Shown: positions 1-6,749, counted from the stretch's first letter. The stretch is DNA of 11,950 nt from Bacillota bacterium (GCA_023387295.1 JAEWIG010000420.1:1-11950); one strand, 5' to 3'. The notes: generated by a model not told the origin, from the letters alone. Numbers and translations are program-made.

Positions 1-310
1 TGTCTTTCCACCCGAACAACAGCCACAAATTAGGATTCAGCTTGCCTCAGTGCTTGTGTCAGTTATTTCTCAACGACTCTTTAGGAGAAAGGATCATCAA
101 GGACGGAAGGCAGCTACTGAAATATTAATCAATAATTCTGCTGTAGCAAACTTGATTCGAAATGAAAAGATTCATCAGATTGTAAGCATTATGCAAACCT
201 CCCGAGCTCAAGGGATGCATACACTTGAAACAAGTATTAAGGACCTCGTACAAGCTGGTATTATTGCAAAAGAGGATGCAGAACCATTTCTACAGGAGCA
301 AATGATTTAA
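1..310 (+). CDS. pilT: PilT, type IV pilus retraction ATPase (3' fragment)
   Basis: C-terminal part of PilT, the hexameric secretion-type ATPase that depolymerises type IV pili at the inner face of the membrane. The gene enters from the left edge and reads in the frame beginning at base 2. The first visible residues, FPPEQQPQIRIQLASVL, followed by VISQRL, match the PilT C-terminal domain, where a similar FPP..Q..R.QLA.VL..V.SQ.L stretch follows the Walker B and AIRNLI region of the family. About 102 residues are visible, including the C-terminal helices (VANLIRNEKIHQI, then MQTSRAQGMHTLE), which are typical of PilT rather than PilB. The catalytic Walker motifs lie outside the window. The stop is 1 nt before pilC, so the two are certainly co-transcribed, and pilB is expected further upstream. 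A GTG codon at 50 is internal and is not the real start. Confidence 0.93.
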   Translation, partial: VFPPEQQPQIRIQLASVLVSVISQRLFRRKDHQGRKAATEILINNSAVANLIRNEKIHQIVSIMQTSRAQGMHTLETSIKDLVQAGIIAKEDAEPFLQEQMI

Positions 311-311
311 A

Positions 312-1517
312 ATGGCTAGATTTAAATATTCCGGAAGAGACCGCAAAGGGAGAAAAGAAGGAGTTATTACCTCTACGTCAAAGCGAGAGGCAATGCTCAA
401 GCTTAGGGAAGAAGGAACTAGAGTTTTAGAAATAGCTGAGATTCCTGAAACACTTTTGACAAAGGATATTTCGATTGGCAATCCTGTAAAGCTCCAGCAT
501 TTTGTTATTTATTTAAGACAATTTTCAACACTGCTAAAAGCGGGAGTATCTGTCGTAGATTCAACGAAAATATTAGCCTCGCAAACAGAGAGTAAAGCGT
601 TAACAAAGGTGTTGCTTGATATCGAGCAAGAATTACGCGAAGGAAATCCATTATCAGCCGCAGCTGCCAAGCATAAAAAGGTCTTCTCACCGATGTTTAT
701 TAACATGGTTCGTGCAGGTGAAGCTGGTGGTAGTATGGATGAGACGCTTGATAGATTGGGAGATCACTATGAAAAGCAGCACAATACGAAGCAGAAGATT
801 ATTTCAGCACTTGCTTATCCAGTGGTTGTTGGGATCGTTGCTATTGGGGTTGTCATGCTTTTATTAGTCATGGTTGTTCCAACATTTGTCTCCATGTTTG
901 AGGATTTCGGTGCTGAGCTTCCTGCCCTTACAAGATTCGTCTTGAAGTCTAGTGAATTTATGCAGGTTTATTGGTGGCTGATTATCCTCTTATTAGTTGC
1001 TTTTAGTGTTGTGATTATGCTTTTGAGAAAAAACGTGCAAACAAAATATTATTTAGACTTGTTTGTGTTGCGAATACCTATTTTCGGGAAAATGATGCAA
1101 AAGGCAATGCTTGCTAGAATGACAAGGACGCTTAGCTCCCTATTTTCAAGCTCCGTTCCGATTCTTCAAGCGATGTCCATTGTGGAAAAGGTTGTCGAAA
1201 ATGAAGTCATTGCAAGGGTTATACGTGAATCAAGAAATTCACTTGAAAAAGGGCAATCGTTGACTGAGCCAATGAGGAAGCATTGGGCCTTTCCACCCTT
1301 GGTGACACAAATGATTTCGATTGGGGAAGAAACTGGCTCTCTTGATTCTATGCTTGGGAAAGTGGCAGACTTTTATGAAAAAGAAGTTGAGCATAGCACA
1401 GATAGAATAAAGTCTTTAATTGAGCCACTAATGATTGTTTTCTTAGCAGGGATTGTTGGAACGATCGTTGCATCGATCATGTTTCCGATGTTCGAGATTT
1501 TCCAACAAGTTGGGTAA
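312..1517 (+). CDS. pilC: PilC, type IV pilus inner-membrane platform protein
   Basis: Polytopic membrane protein (T2SSF/GspF family) that couples the PilB and PilT ATPases to pilin insertion and removal. The 401 residues are normal for the family. Two homologous T2SSF domains are visible at about 65-190 and 268-392. Each carries the family signature: VRAGEAGGSMDETL at 133-146 and ISIGEETGSLDSML at 335-348. Hydrophobic segments lie near 170-190, 220-238 and 370-392, and the N-terminus is a soluble ARFKYSGRDRKG-type region. The ATG is 1 nt after the pilT stop, and AGGAG at 294-298 lies inside pilT, so translation is coupled. The next gene, the pilin, has its own promoter-like box. A GspF or ComGB paralogue is the only serious alternative; linkage to pilT, a pilin and pilMNO favours PilC. 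Confidence 0.95.
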   Translation: MARFKYSGRDRKGRKEGVITSTSKREAMLKLREEGTRVLEIAEIPETLLTKDISIGNPVKLQHFVIYLRQFSTLLKAGVSVVDSTKILASQTESKALTKVLLDIEQELREGNPLSAAAAKHKKVFSPMFINMVRAGEAGGSMDETLDRLGDHYEKQHNTKQKIISALAYPVVVGIVAIGVVMLLLVMVVPTFVSMFEDFGAELPALTRFVLKSSEFMQVYWWLIILLLVAFSVVIMLLRKNVQTKYYLDLFVLRIPIFGKMMQKAMLARMTRTLSSLFSSSVPILQAMSIVEKVVENEVIARVIRESRNSLEKGQSLTEPMRKHWAFPPLVTQMISIGEETGSLDSMLGKVADFYEKEVEHSTDRIKSLIEPLMIVFLAGIVGTIVASIMFPMFEIFQQVG

Positions 1518-1551
1518 AAGTTTTCAAATTTTTAACAATTAAATATGTAAT

Positions 1552-1573
1552 TTGTCATAGATACTAGTATAAT
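1552..1573 (+). promoter_or_regulatory. Candidate promoter for the pilin gene
   Basis: A perfect TATAAT lies at 1568-1573, 52 nt before the pilin ATG. TTGTCA at 1552-1557 resembles a -35 box, but its spacer is only 10 nt, so it cannot pair with this -10 in the usual way. No good hexamer lies 16-18 nt upstream, and the extended -10 TG is absent (TAG instead). The 108-nt gap, larger than the other gaps in this operon, together with the usual need for excess major pilin, supports an internal promoter, but the -35 is unclear. Confidence 0.4.
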
Positions 1574-1625
1574 GGAATTATGACTTATGTCACAGTTTTA
1601 TCTTATGATAGAAAGGGAGATATAT

Positions 1626-2069
1626 ATGTTAAAGAGATTAGGTAAAAGATTAAAGGATCAACGTGGATTGACACTTGTGGAGTTATTGGCAGTTATTTTA
1701 ATTTTAGGAATTATTGCGGCGATTGCTGTTCCTAGTATTGGGAATATTGTTGCTAAATCTAAGTACGATGCGGCGAAGGCCGATGCGATTCAGGTAATTA
1801 ATTCGGCAAAATTATATGTTGCATCTAATGGGGTACCAGATACAACTACTGACACAGATCTTACTAGTGATGACGGGACACCTCCAACAGAGCTTTCTGA
1901 GTTTATTGAAAAAGTAAATAATCTTTCTGCTTATGTTGTTACAATTACGAAGACTGGGGAAATAAAAATAAAGTCATCAACAGCTATAAGTGCAAATAAA
2001 AAAGGAGAAGTAGATAAAATTGTTGGAACTATTTCGGATATAAATGCTCTAACTTACGAAGGTATTTAA
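1626..2069 (+). CDS. Type IV pilin, major-pilin-like prepilin
   Basis: Structural subunit of the pilus filament, 147 residues as a prepilin. The leader MLKRLGKRLKDQRG (1-14) is short and basic. It is followed by LTLVELLAVILILGIIAAIA, the class III signal and hydrophobic spine. PilD should cut after Gly14 and methylate Leu15; Glu19 is the conserved Glu5 of the mature chain. The mature globular part has a Thr/Asp-rich loop (about 71-84, DTTTDTDLTSDDGT) and no cysteines, so there is no disulphide D-loop as in Gram-negative pilins. I start it at ATG 1626 because GAAAGGGAG at 1611-1619 sits just before it; an in-frame upstream ATG at 1587 would add 13 residues ahead of the leader and has no such site. 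It is the only pilin in the window; any minor pilins must lie elsewhere. I call it pilA-like on position and fold, without assigning a symbol. Confidence 0.88.
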   Translation: MLKRLGKRLKDQRGLTLVELLAVILILGIIAAIAVPSIGNIVAKSKYDAAKADAIQVINSAKLYVASNGVPDTTTDTDLTSDDGTPPTELSEFIEKVNNLSAYVVTITKTGEIKIKSSTAISANKKGEVDKIVGTISDINALTYEGI

Positions 2070-2143
2070 AGGTAATTCAATCATTTTATAGTAGTTCAAT
2101 ATTATTTTTTATAAACTAAAGTATATTTTAGGAGTGTTAGCCC

Positions 2144-2893
2144 ATGCAATTTCTATTAATCTATATCCTAATAGTCGGTCTAACACTAGGCTCTTTCTAT
2201 AACGTCGTTGGCTTACGCGTCCCACTTAAGAAGTCAATCGTGGCACCGCGCTCAGCCTGTCCGAAATGTAATCATCAACTAACAGCATTAGAGCTGATTC
2301 CGGTTTTATCTTATGTTATGCAAGGTGGAAAGTGCCGGAGCTGTAAGGCTCCGGTTTCACCGCTTTATCCGATTGTCGAGCTTATGACAGGGTTGTTATT
2401 TGTTTTAGCACCACTTGTCCTTGGTTGGTCAAGTGAGCTTTTTATTGCTTGGACATTGATTTCATTGTTTATGATTATTTTTGTGTCAGATCTTTCTTAT
2501 ATGCTTATCCCTGATAAAGTGTTGCTCGTGTTTGCGGGGATTTTTTTATTGGAACGAATATTCCTTCCTCTTAATCCATGGTGGGATTCTTTAGTAGGAG
2601 CGGGAGTGGGATTTTTACTCCTTCTATTAATCGCGATCATTAGTAAAGGCGGAATGGGCGGGGGAGATATTAAGCTGTTTGCACTTATCGGCTTTGTTGT
2701 CGGAATCAAGCTTATGCTCTTATCCTTCTTTTTATCCACTTTATTTGGTGCTATCTTTGGGATATCGGGATTAATCATTGGTAAGCTGAAAAGAAAGAAT
2801 CCGATTCCATTTGGTCCATTTATTGCTGCGGGCACACTAACTGCTTACTTTTTTGGTGATATCATTATTCAAACCTATTTATCATTTCTCTAA
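2144..2893 (+). CDS. pilD: Prepilin peptidase / N-methyltransferase PilD (ComC-type, A24 family)
   Basis: Membrane aspartyl protease that cleaves the prepilin leader and N-methylates the new N-terminus. The 249 residues show the whole family pattern: GSFYNVVGLRVP at 16-27; a cytoplasmic zinc-type loop with two CxxC pairs (Cys39/Cys42 in CPKC and Cys64/Cys67 in CRSC) and a PILSY-like PVLSY; then the two catalytic aspartates, Asp116 in SDLSYMLIPD and Asp175 in GGGDIKL; and PFGPFIAAG near 222-230. About eight hydrophobic helices are present. AGGAG at 2130-2134 serves ATG 2144. B. subtilis comC occupies the same place upstream of spoIIB, so this is probably the comC orthologue and may also process the ComG pseudopilins if a com system exists in this genome. 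The symbol comC would be equally valid. Confidence 0.95.
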   Translation: MQFLLIYILIVGLTLGSFYNVVGLRVPLKKSIVAPRSACPKCNHQLTALELIPVLSYVMQGGKCRSCKAPVSPLYPIVELMTGLLFVLAPLVLGWSSELFIAWTLISLFMIIFVSDLSYMLIPDKVLLVFAGIFLLERIFLPLNPWWDSLVGAGVGFLLLLLIAIISKGGMGGGDIKLFALIGFVVGIKLMLLSFFLSTLFGAIFGISGLIIGKLKRKNPIPFGPFIAAGTLTAYFFGDIIIQTYLSFL

Positions 2894-2924
2894 ACAACAT
2901 GAATATAAGTGAGGAGTTTATTAC

Positions 2925-3917
2925 ATGGCTCTTTCCCTCTTTTCAAGGAAAAATCGCACCATTAATATGATCATCAATGATTATTCCATTAGTTTAATCG
3001 AAATGAAGTCATCGAATCCGCCTATCGTTCACCGATTTGAAGAGCGGTTTTTTCCATTTGGAATTGTAAGGGATGGGAAAATTATTGAGCACGAAACCTT
3101 AGCAACGATCCTGGAAGAATGTGTCCTTGATTGGAAAATTCAGAAGCGTTCGATCCGCTTTATTGTACCAGATTCCTATGTCATTATTCGTAAGGTTACG
3201 ATACCAACTGACGTTAAGGATGATGAAATTGAGGGCTACTTATATCTTGAGCTTGGCTCAAGTATTCATCTTCCATTTGATGAGCCGGTATTTGCTACAT
3301 ACCCTTTGTCCAAAGGAAAAGAAAATCGTGAAGTATTATTATTCGCCGCGCAACAAGAAATTGTTCTTGAATACGCAGATTTATTATCCGATGCCAAGCT
3401 AAAGCCAGAAGCCGCTGATTTGGCCCCACTTGCGCTTTACCGTCTTTATCATCATTTAGGGACGAATGAAAAGGATGAACGCCTTCTCATGGTGCAATTT
3501 GATATTAATGTTGTAAACATTTGTATTTTTGAAAATCACCTTCCATTTTTTCTACACCATTTACTGCCTGATTTTGATGAGGAAAAGTGGAATGTTAGTA
3601 TAAATAAAGCAGGAAAACAGGATTTGATCTATCAAGGAGAAACAGACGATTTGTTATTCCAAATCGAGGATATTTATAAGGAAATAAATAAATATATGGA
3701 TTTTTACCGTTATTCGATCAATCATGGCAAACAGCAGGTGACCAAAATTTTGCTTAACGGTGACCATCCATACCTTGATCTAATAACGAAAGAAATGGAA
3801 CGTCGTTTTAGCGTTCCTGTCCAAAAGATAAACGTAAATTTAATTGCACAAGCAACAGAAGATAAGCTTCCGAGGACGCATTATCTATCTCTGGGGCTCG
3901 CATTAAAAGAGGTGTAA
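2925..3917 (+). CDS. pilM: PilM, actin-fold type IV pilus assembly protein
   Basis: Cytoplasmic actin/FtsA-like protein that binds the N-terminal INLLP peptide of PilN and links the pilus motor to the membrane complex. The 330 residues align by eye with PilM: an opening strand pair (residues 12-27), IRFIVPDSYVIIRKVTIP at 77-94, a PilM-type E.E.YL.LEL..SI.LPFDEPV stretch at about 101-122, and LAPLALYRLYHH near 166-177. The nucleotide-binding loops are degenerate. Where actin-fold proteins have an Asp-Ile-Gly-type phosphate-1 loop this one has INDYSISLIEM (17-27). The phosphate-2 region is FDINVVNICIF (192-202), and ILLNGDHPYL (275-284) replaces the Gly-rich ILLSGGG-type loop. GAGGAG at 2911-2916 supports ATG 2925. 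The next gene, pilN, follows 3 nt after the stop, as in most pilMN pairs. Confidence 0.88.
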   Translation: MALSLFSRKNRTINMIINDYSISLIEMKSSNPPIVHRFEERFFPFGIVRDGKIIEHETLATILEECVLDWKIQKRSIRFIVPDSYVIIRKVTIPTDVKDDEIEGYLYLELGSSIHLPFDEPVFATYPLSKGKENREVLLFAAQQEIVLEYADLLSDAKLKPEAADLAPLALYRLYHHLGTNEKDERLLMVQFDINVVNICIFENHLPFFLHHLLPDFDEEKWNVSINKAGKQDLIYQGETDDLLFQIEDIYKEINKYMDFYRYSINHGKQQVTKILLNGDHPYLDLITKEMERRFSVPVQKINVNLIAQATEDKLPRTHYLSLGLALKEV

Positions 3918-3920
3918 TAG

Positions 3921-4535
3921 ATGCTCGTTGAGATTAACCTATTGCCGAAAAAGGAATCAAGGAATACAGCTCTTTTTGTGTTAGCTGGAGTATTATTATT
4001 TATATTAATAATTGGTATTGGAATATCAGTTTGGCATGGACAGTCTTATAAAGGGAAAACAGAACGCGTCAATCAGGAGATAGCAACGACAAAGCAATTG
4101 ATTGAAATTCAACAAGAGAAAATCATAAGCTCTGAATCAGCCAATTCTGTAGCTGAGTTAGAATCGGCTATTAAATGGGCAGAAGAATATCCAATTAAGA
4201 CGGTTCCGATTTTAAGAGACCTTACGGCATTACTTCCAGAAAGAGGATTTGTTCAAACGATTAAATATACTGAAGTAGGTACAATTGAATTAGAAGTGCA
4301 ATTTGATACGAGCCGTGAAGCCTCTTACTATTTAAAATCAATGCTTGACTCTGATTGGGTCGAGGATGTAAAGCTAATTTCAATTGATGCAGTGGTAAAT
4401 GCCGATGAGGAATCAGAACAAGAAATTCCGGAATTAACGAATGAGCGATACATACCTCGCTATATTGCTGAATTTGAAGTTTTCTTAAATAAAAAAGTTA
4501 TTAAAGCTGAGGCAAAAGGAGGCGATCCTTCGTGA
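3921..4535 (+). CDS. pilN: PilN, bitopic type IV pilus assembly protein
   Basis: Single-pass membrane protein that pairs with PilO outside the membrane and with PilM inside. The cytoplasmic start MLVEINLLPKKE carries the diagnostic INLLP peptide (5-9) that docks in PilM. A membrane helix follows at about 17-37 (ALFVLAGVLLFILIIGIGISV), then a coiled coil (about 45-75), then a compact alpha/beta domain (about 93-192) beginning with TVPILRDLTALLPERG, a common PilN pattern. The 204 residues are normal for the family. The ribosome binding site AGAGGTG (3908-3914) lies inside the end of pilM, 6 nt from the ATG, and the stop overlaps the pilO start (GTGA), indicating tight translational coupling across pilMNO. 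Confidence 0.92.
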   Translation: MLVEINLLPKKESRNTALFVLAGVLLFILIIGIGISVWHGQSYKGKTERVNQEIATTKQLIEIQQEKIISSESANSVAELESAIKWAEEYPIKTVPILRDLTALLPERGFVQTIKYTEVGTIELEVQFDTSREASYYLKSMLDSDWVEDVKLISIDAVVNADEESEQEIPELTNERYIPRYIAEFEVFLNKKVIKAEAKGGDPS

Positions 4536-5287
4536 CCCCTCGATTTTCAAAAAAGGAGAAACTGATTGCTTTTGCTGGAGTAGCTTTTATCCTAATTTTA
4601 TTTGCGGGACTTTATTTTTTGTATTTACAGCCTTTGAAAACAGAGTTAGAACATAAACAAACTGAATTTAATCAAGCAACTCAGCTGCTTTCAGTGTTTG
4701 AAAATCAAATGCAGTCTATTAAAACAGATACCTTTGAAAATACGGAAACACTTCAGCAGCAACTTCCAGTAAAACCACTTGTTGAGCAATTGTTGCTCGA
4801 TATTGAAAAAGCAGAAATTGTGTCAGGTAGTTTTGTTTTTGAGATGGAATTTTCTGATGGAGAAATAACAGAAGAATTAAATGAAAACGCTGAGGAAGTA
4901 GACACGAACAATACAGAAGATGAAACTGAGCAAGTAGAGCAAGAGAAACAATCAATCACACTTCCTGCTGGAATGAAAAAGACGACTGCGATGTTAAAGG
5001 TTCAATCACCTACCTATTTTGACATGGAAAGGTTCATTTCAACACTGGAATCCCAGACTAGAATTATTGTTGTCGAGGAATTAGATATTACAGGCCAGGA
5101 TGAAATTGTATCTACCGCTCAAGAGAAGGAGTTCATTGACTTTGAGATTACGATATCTGCATTTTTTATGCCTAATCTATCTGATTTAATCGATCACTTG
5201 CCAAAAATGGATGTACCGAGTCCTAGTAATAAGAAAAATCCATTTACTGCTTTCGGGGATATGACGAATCTTCAAGAAGATAAATAA
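4532..5287 (+). CDS. pilO: PilO-like type IV pilus assembly protein
   Basis: Probable partner of PilN in the assembly complex. Layout: a short cytoplasmic N-terminus, a membrane helix at about 11-31, a coiled coil (about 33-65), then an alpha/beta domain ending in VEELDITGQ...FEITISAFFMP (181-213). The helix plus FxVSxxTYxxxxxFIxxLE-like pattern (LKVQSPTYFDMERFISTLES, 155-174) is typical of PilO. An acidic, low-complexity stretch (about 111-139, rich in E, N, D and T) interrupts the domain, and a Pro/Asn-rich tail follows residue 214, which makes it longer than many PilO proteins (about 200). It starts with GTG at 4532, overlapping the pilN stop; AAAAGGAGG at 4514-4522 is the strongest Shine-Dalgarno in the pil block and decides this start. 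Sequence identity to PilO is low by eye, so the call rests on topology, length and position. Confidence 0.8.
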   Translation: MTPRFSKKEKLIAFAGVAFILILFAGLYFLYLQPLKTELEHKQTEFNQATQLLSVFENQMQSIKTDTFENTETLQQQLPVKPLVEQLLLDIEKAEIVSGSFVFEMEFSDGEITEELNENAEEVDTNNTEDETEQVEQEKQSITLPAGMKKTTAMLKVQSPTYFDMERFISTLESQTRIIVVEELDITGQDEIVSTAQEKEFIDFEITISAFFMPNLSDLIDHLPKMDVPSPSNKKNPFTAFGDMTNLQEDK

Positions 5288-5339
5288 GAAATATGTCAAA
5301 TAACTTAGTAATTTAAAAGATATTGCCGAAAATCTCAAG

Positions 5340-5373
5340 TAACAAGACGACAAAAGTCTTGTTATTTTTTTTT
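5340..5373 (+). terminator. Intrinsic terminator of the pil operon
   Basis: A perfect 9-bp stem, TAACAAGAC (5340-5348) with GTCTTGTTA (5356-5364), closes a 7-nt loop and is followed at once by nine T residues (5365-5373). This is a textbook rho-independent terminator 52 nt after pilO. It separates the pilus operon from spoIIB, which therefore needs its own promoter. Confidence 0.93.
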
Positions 5374-5380
5374 GTTGTTA

Positions 5381-5389
5381 TGGTAGGAT
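5381..5389 (+). promoter_or_regulatory. Candidate extended -10 promoter for spoIIB
   Basis: TGGTAGGAT at 5381-5389 fits an extended -10 (TGn plus TAGGAT, 4 of 6 to TATAAT). The region 17 nt upstream is the terminator T-tract and offers no good -35; TTGTTA at 5359-5364 would need a 19-nt spacer. The start point would be near 5396, leaving a short leader that still includes the whole ribosome binding site. The GTAGGATGA at 5383-5391 also resembles a sigma-H -35, but no matching GAAT box lies at the right distance. Confidence 0.35.
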
Positions 5390-5428
5390 GAAACAAACTT
5401 TGCGTTGGACAAGGAGGGAGGAGTACCG

Positions 5429-6466
5429 GTGGATAGGCCCAATAAAGAGAAAACAATCACGATAAAAATTAATGGGAAAAACCGCTCCTACATAGAATCA
5501 AAAACTCAAAATAATGAAAAACAGAAAAAGATTGATTATTATTCTGAACTACAAGCTGCTGCAACAAAAGAAGCTGAGGATGCGGATGAATTTGATTGGA
5601 TACTACCAGAGGAAACGACTGATTCATATACGATTAAAGAATATAAAATGGCCAATCAGGCGTCTAAAAAGAATAGGAATGGTTTTGGAACGATTCAAAA
5701 TAAACTCAAACAAAATAAACGTCAACAATTTTTTAGGCCTGTGTTGATGGTTGTGCTTTTTGCGATTTTAATAGGGACTAGTTTTGGACTCATCATGTTA
5801 AAGCTAGTCAAAACGGAAAAGATCGTTGAAACAGCCGAGCCTGTGATCACACAACCTCAAACTAATGAAGGGCAAGTTAGTGGCTCTGAGAAACTCGCAT
5901 TAGCCCCTTTATCTACATTTGTCATTCAAGGTGGAGTATTCTCTACTGTAGAAGCTGCGAAACAAATGAGAGAGGAAAATATGAAAAAAGGAGTGCCTGC
6001 ACAAATAGTAGAAAGAGACGGGCAAGCATTTCTTTATTTAGGTGTGGCTGACAATCTTGAACATGCAAAAGAAATGGGCAAACAAATATCGAGCAGTGGG
6101 GTTGAGGTTTTTGCGAAATCGGTTATTATCGATGAGAAATCACTTGATGCACTCCACACAGAAGAGAAAAGATTACTTGAAGTAGTTCACACCTTCTACG
6201 AGATACTTGCAACTGGGGCTTCGGAAGGGGCTGTTGGAGGTGAACTTCCTGCTGCCTTGTTTGAGAGTGCTGAAAACCAGGCTTCAATAATAAAAGAAAT
6301 CGATTCCCTTCAAATAAAAAATGAAGAAACACTTAAAATAAAAACCGAGCTTGAAAGCGCAATGGAACAATTGATTGTTTATCAACAAACACCAAATCCT
6401 GAAGCTTTGGCGAAAATCCAACAGCATTTACTCAATTTCCTAGCTACCTACACATCTTTGGAATAG
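5429..6466 (+). CDS. spoIIB: SpoIIB-like SPOR-domain sporulation protein
   Basis: Membrane protein with a peptidoglycan-binding SPOR domain. In B. subtilis, SpoIIB localises to the sporulation septum and helps start engulfment by recruiting the SpoIIDMP machinery. The 345 residues show a TITIKINGK strand (9-17) and a DEFDW motif (53-57), both of which recall B. subtilis SpoIIB; a membrane helix at about 104-125 (VLMVVLFAILIGTSFGLIML); an external linker; and a SPOR domain at about 160-233 with the F.IQ.G.FS...A.....L/M...G repeats and ...YLGV.....A. It is expected to be type II oriented. I start at GTG 5429 because AAGGAGGGAGGAG (5411-5423) lies just before it; an in-frame TTG at 5405 would put that Shine-Dalgarno inside the gene. 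Its position between the prepilin peptidase and maf matches B. subtilis exactly, which strengthens the assignment despite low identity in the C-terminal region. Confidence 0.85.
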   Translation: MDRPNKEKTITIKINGKNRSYIESKTQNNEKQKKIDYYSELQAAATKEAEDADEFDWILPEETTDSYTIKEYKMANQASKKNRNGFGTIQNKLKQNKRQQFFRPVLMVVLFAILIGTSFGLIMLKLVKTEKIVETAEPVITQPQTNEGQVSGSEKLALAPLSTFVIQGGVFSTVEAAKQMREENMKKGVPAQIVERDGQAFLYLGVADNLEHAKEMGKQISSSGVEVFAKSVIIDEKSLDALHTEEKRLLEVVHTFYEILATGASEGAVGGELPAALFESAENQASIIKEIDSLQIKNEETLKIKTELESAMEQLIVYQQTPNPEALAKIQQHLLNFLATYTSLE

Positions 6467-6487
6467 AAATTTATATAGAATGTTTTT

Positions 6488-6515
6488 TTGACAATAATCG
6501 AATATTTTCTAGGAA
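6488..6515 (+). promoter_or_regulatory. Candidate promoter of an intergenic small RNA
   Basis: A perfect TTGACA -35 (6488-6493) is followed after 16 nt by TAGGAA (6510-6515, 3 of 6 to TATAAT). AATAAT at 6515-6520 is a better -10 in sequence but sits 21 nt away. Initiation near 6522 would begin the transcript about 8 nt before the closing stem of the folded RNA. It lies in the gap after spoIIB, too far from maf to be its main promoter. Confidence 0.45.
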
Positions 6516-6521
6516 ATAATC

Positions 6522-6644
6522 CAAAAACCGAGAGCCGATACAGTTCGTTCATTAAGCAGAAATCTTCTAAATTCTAAAGGTAGTGCTAATTGTCTATTTT
6601 TTTATCAAGAAACAAATCTTAGAGAATAGACAGGCTCTCTTTTT
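6522..6644 (+). ncRNA. Candidate structured small RNA between spoIIB and maf
   Basis: About 120 nt that fold into a three-way junction. P1 pairs GAGAGCC (6530-6536) with GGCTCTC (6633-6639). P3 pairs ATTAAGCA (6551-6558, one bulged A) with TGCTAAT (6584-6590). P2 pairs 6591-6602 with 6621-6632, with TGTCTATT/AATAGACA as its perfect 8-bp core and two G-U pairs inside. P3, P2 and the 3' arm of P1 abut with no unpaired bases, and a single-stranded segment (6537-6550) joins P1 to P3. Five T residues follow P1 directly. A consensus -35 lies just upstream. There is no ORF with a ribosome binding site here. I do not recognise it as a known riboswitch or small RNA. It could instead be the terminator-bearing 3' UTR of spoIIB or a cis element ahead of maf; the upstream promoter is weak in its -10. 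Confidence 0.45.
6591..6644 (+). terminator. Intrinsic terminator after spoIIB / end of the small RNA
   Basis: A 12-bp hairpin (6591-6602 with 6621-6632, two G-U pairs) leads straight into GGCTCTC, which pairs back to 6530-6536, and then T5 (6640-6644), A and T3. Either the compact hairpin or the GC-rich closing stem gives a terminator shape. It would stop read-through from spoIIB into maf. Confidence 0.6.
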
Positions 6645-6668
6645 ATTTCGACATTTGTTGATTATCAT

Positions 6669-6697
6669 TTGTTTGTATTCACGAATTTTGGTACGAT
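6669..6697 (+). promoter_or_regulatory. Candidate sigma-A promoter for maf-radC
   Basis: TTGTTT (6669-6674) is separated by 17 nt from TACGAT (6692-6697), which is preceded by TGG (6689-6691), giving an extended -10. GATAAT at 6695-6700 is an alternative -10. The expected start near 6704 leaves about 45 nt before maf, and the site lies directly after the spoIIB-side terminator, where a maf promoter is needed. Confidence 0.45.
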
Positions 6698-6749
6698 AAT
6701 GTTGTATCTCCCAAATAGATTTGAATATAAGGTAAGGTGATGTCATGTT

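Noticed and set aside
1572..1580. Sigma-H -10 (ATGGAATTA) ahead of the pilin gene
   Set aside because: The -10 matches, but no AGGA-type -35 is present 11-13 nt upstream.
2497..2835. A 112-codon minus-strand frame inside pilD
   Set aside because: It is the complement of the hydrophobic pilD coding sequence; Pro/Ile/Ser-rich composition is typical of such shadows.
5383..5412. Sigma-H promoter for spoIIB
   Set aside because: The -35-like GTAGGATGA is followed at 12 nt by GTTGGACAA, which lacks the GAAT core, and initiation would fall inside the ribosome binding site.
5405..5428. TTG start for spoIIB, 8 codons upstream
   Set aside because: The best Shine-Dalgarno of the gene (5411-5423) would lie inside the coding region, and nothing suitable lies before the TTG.
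6467..6749. T-box, tRNA or known riboswitch in the spoIIB-maf gap
   Set aside because: No T-box GGTGG core, no tRNA cloverleaf and no riboswitch core motif I know could be found; it is reported only as an unassigned structured RNA.
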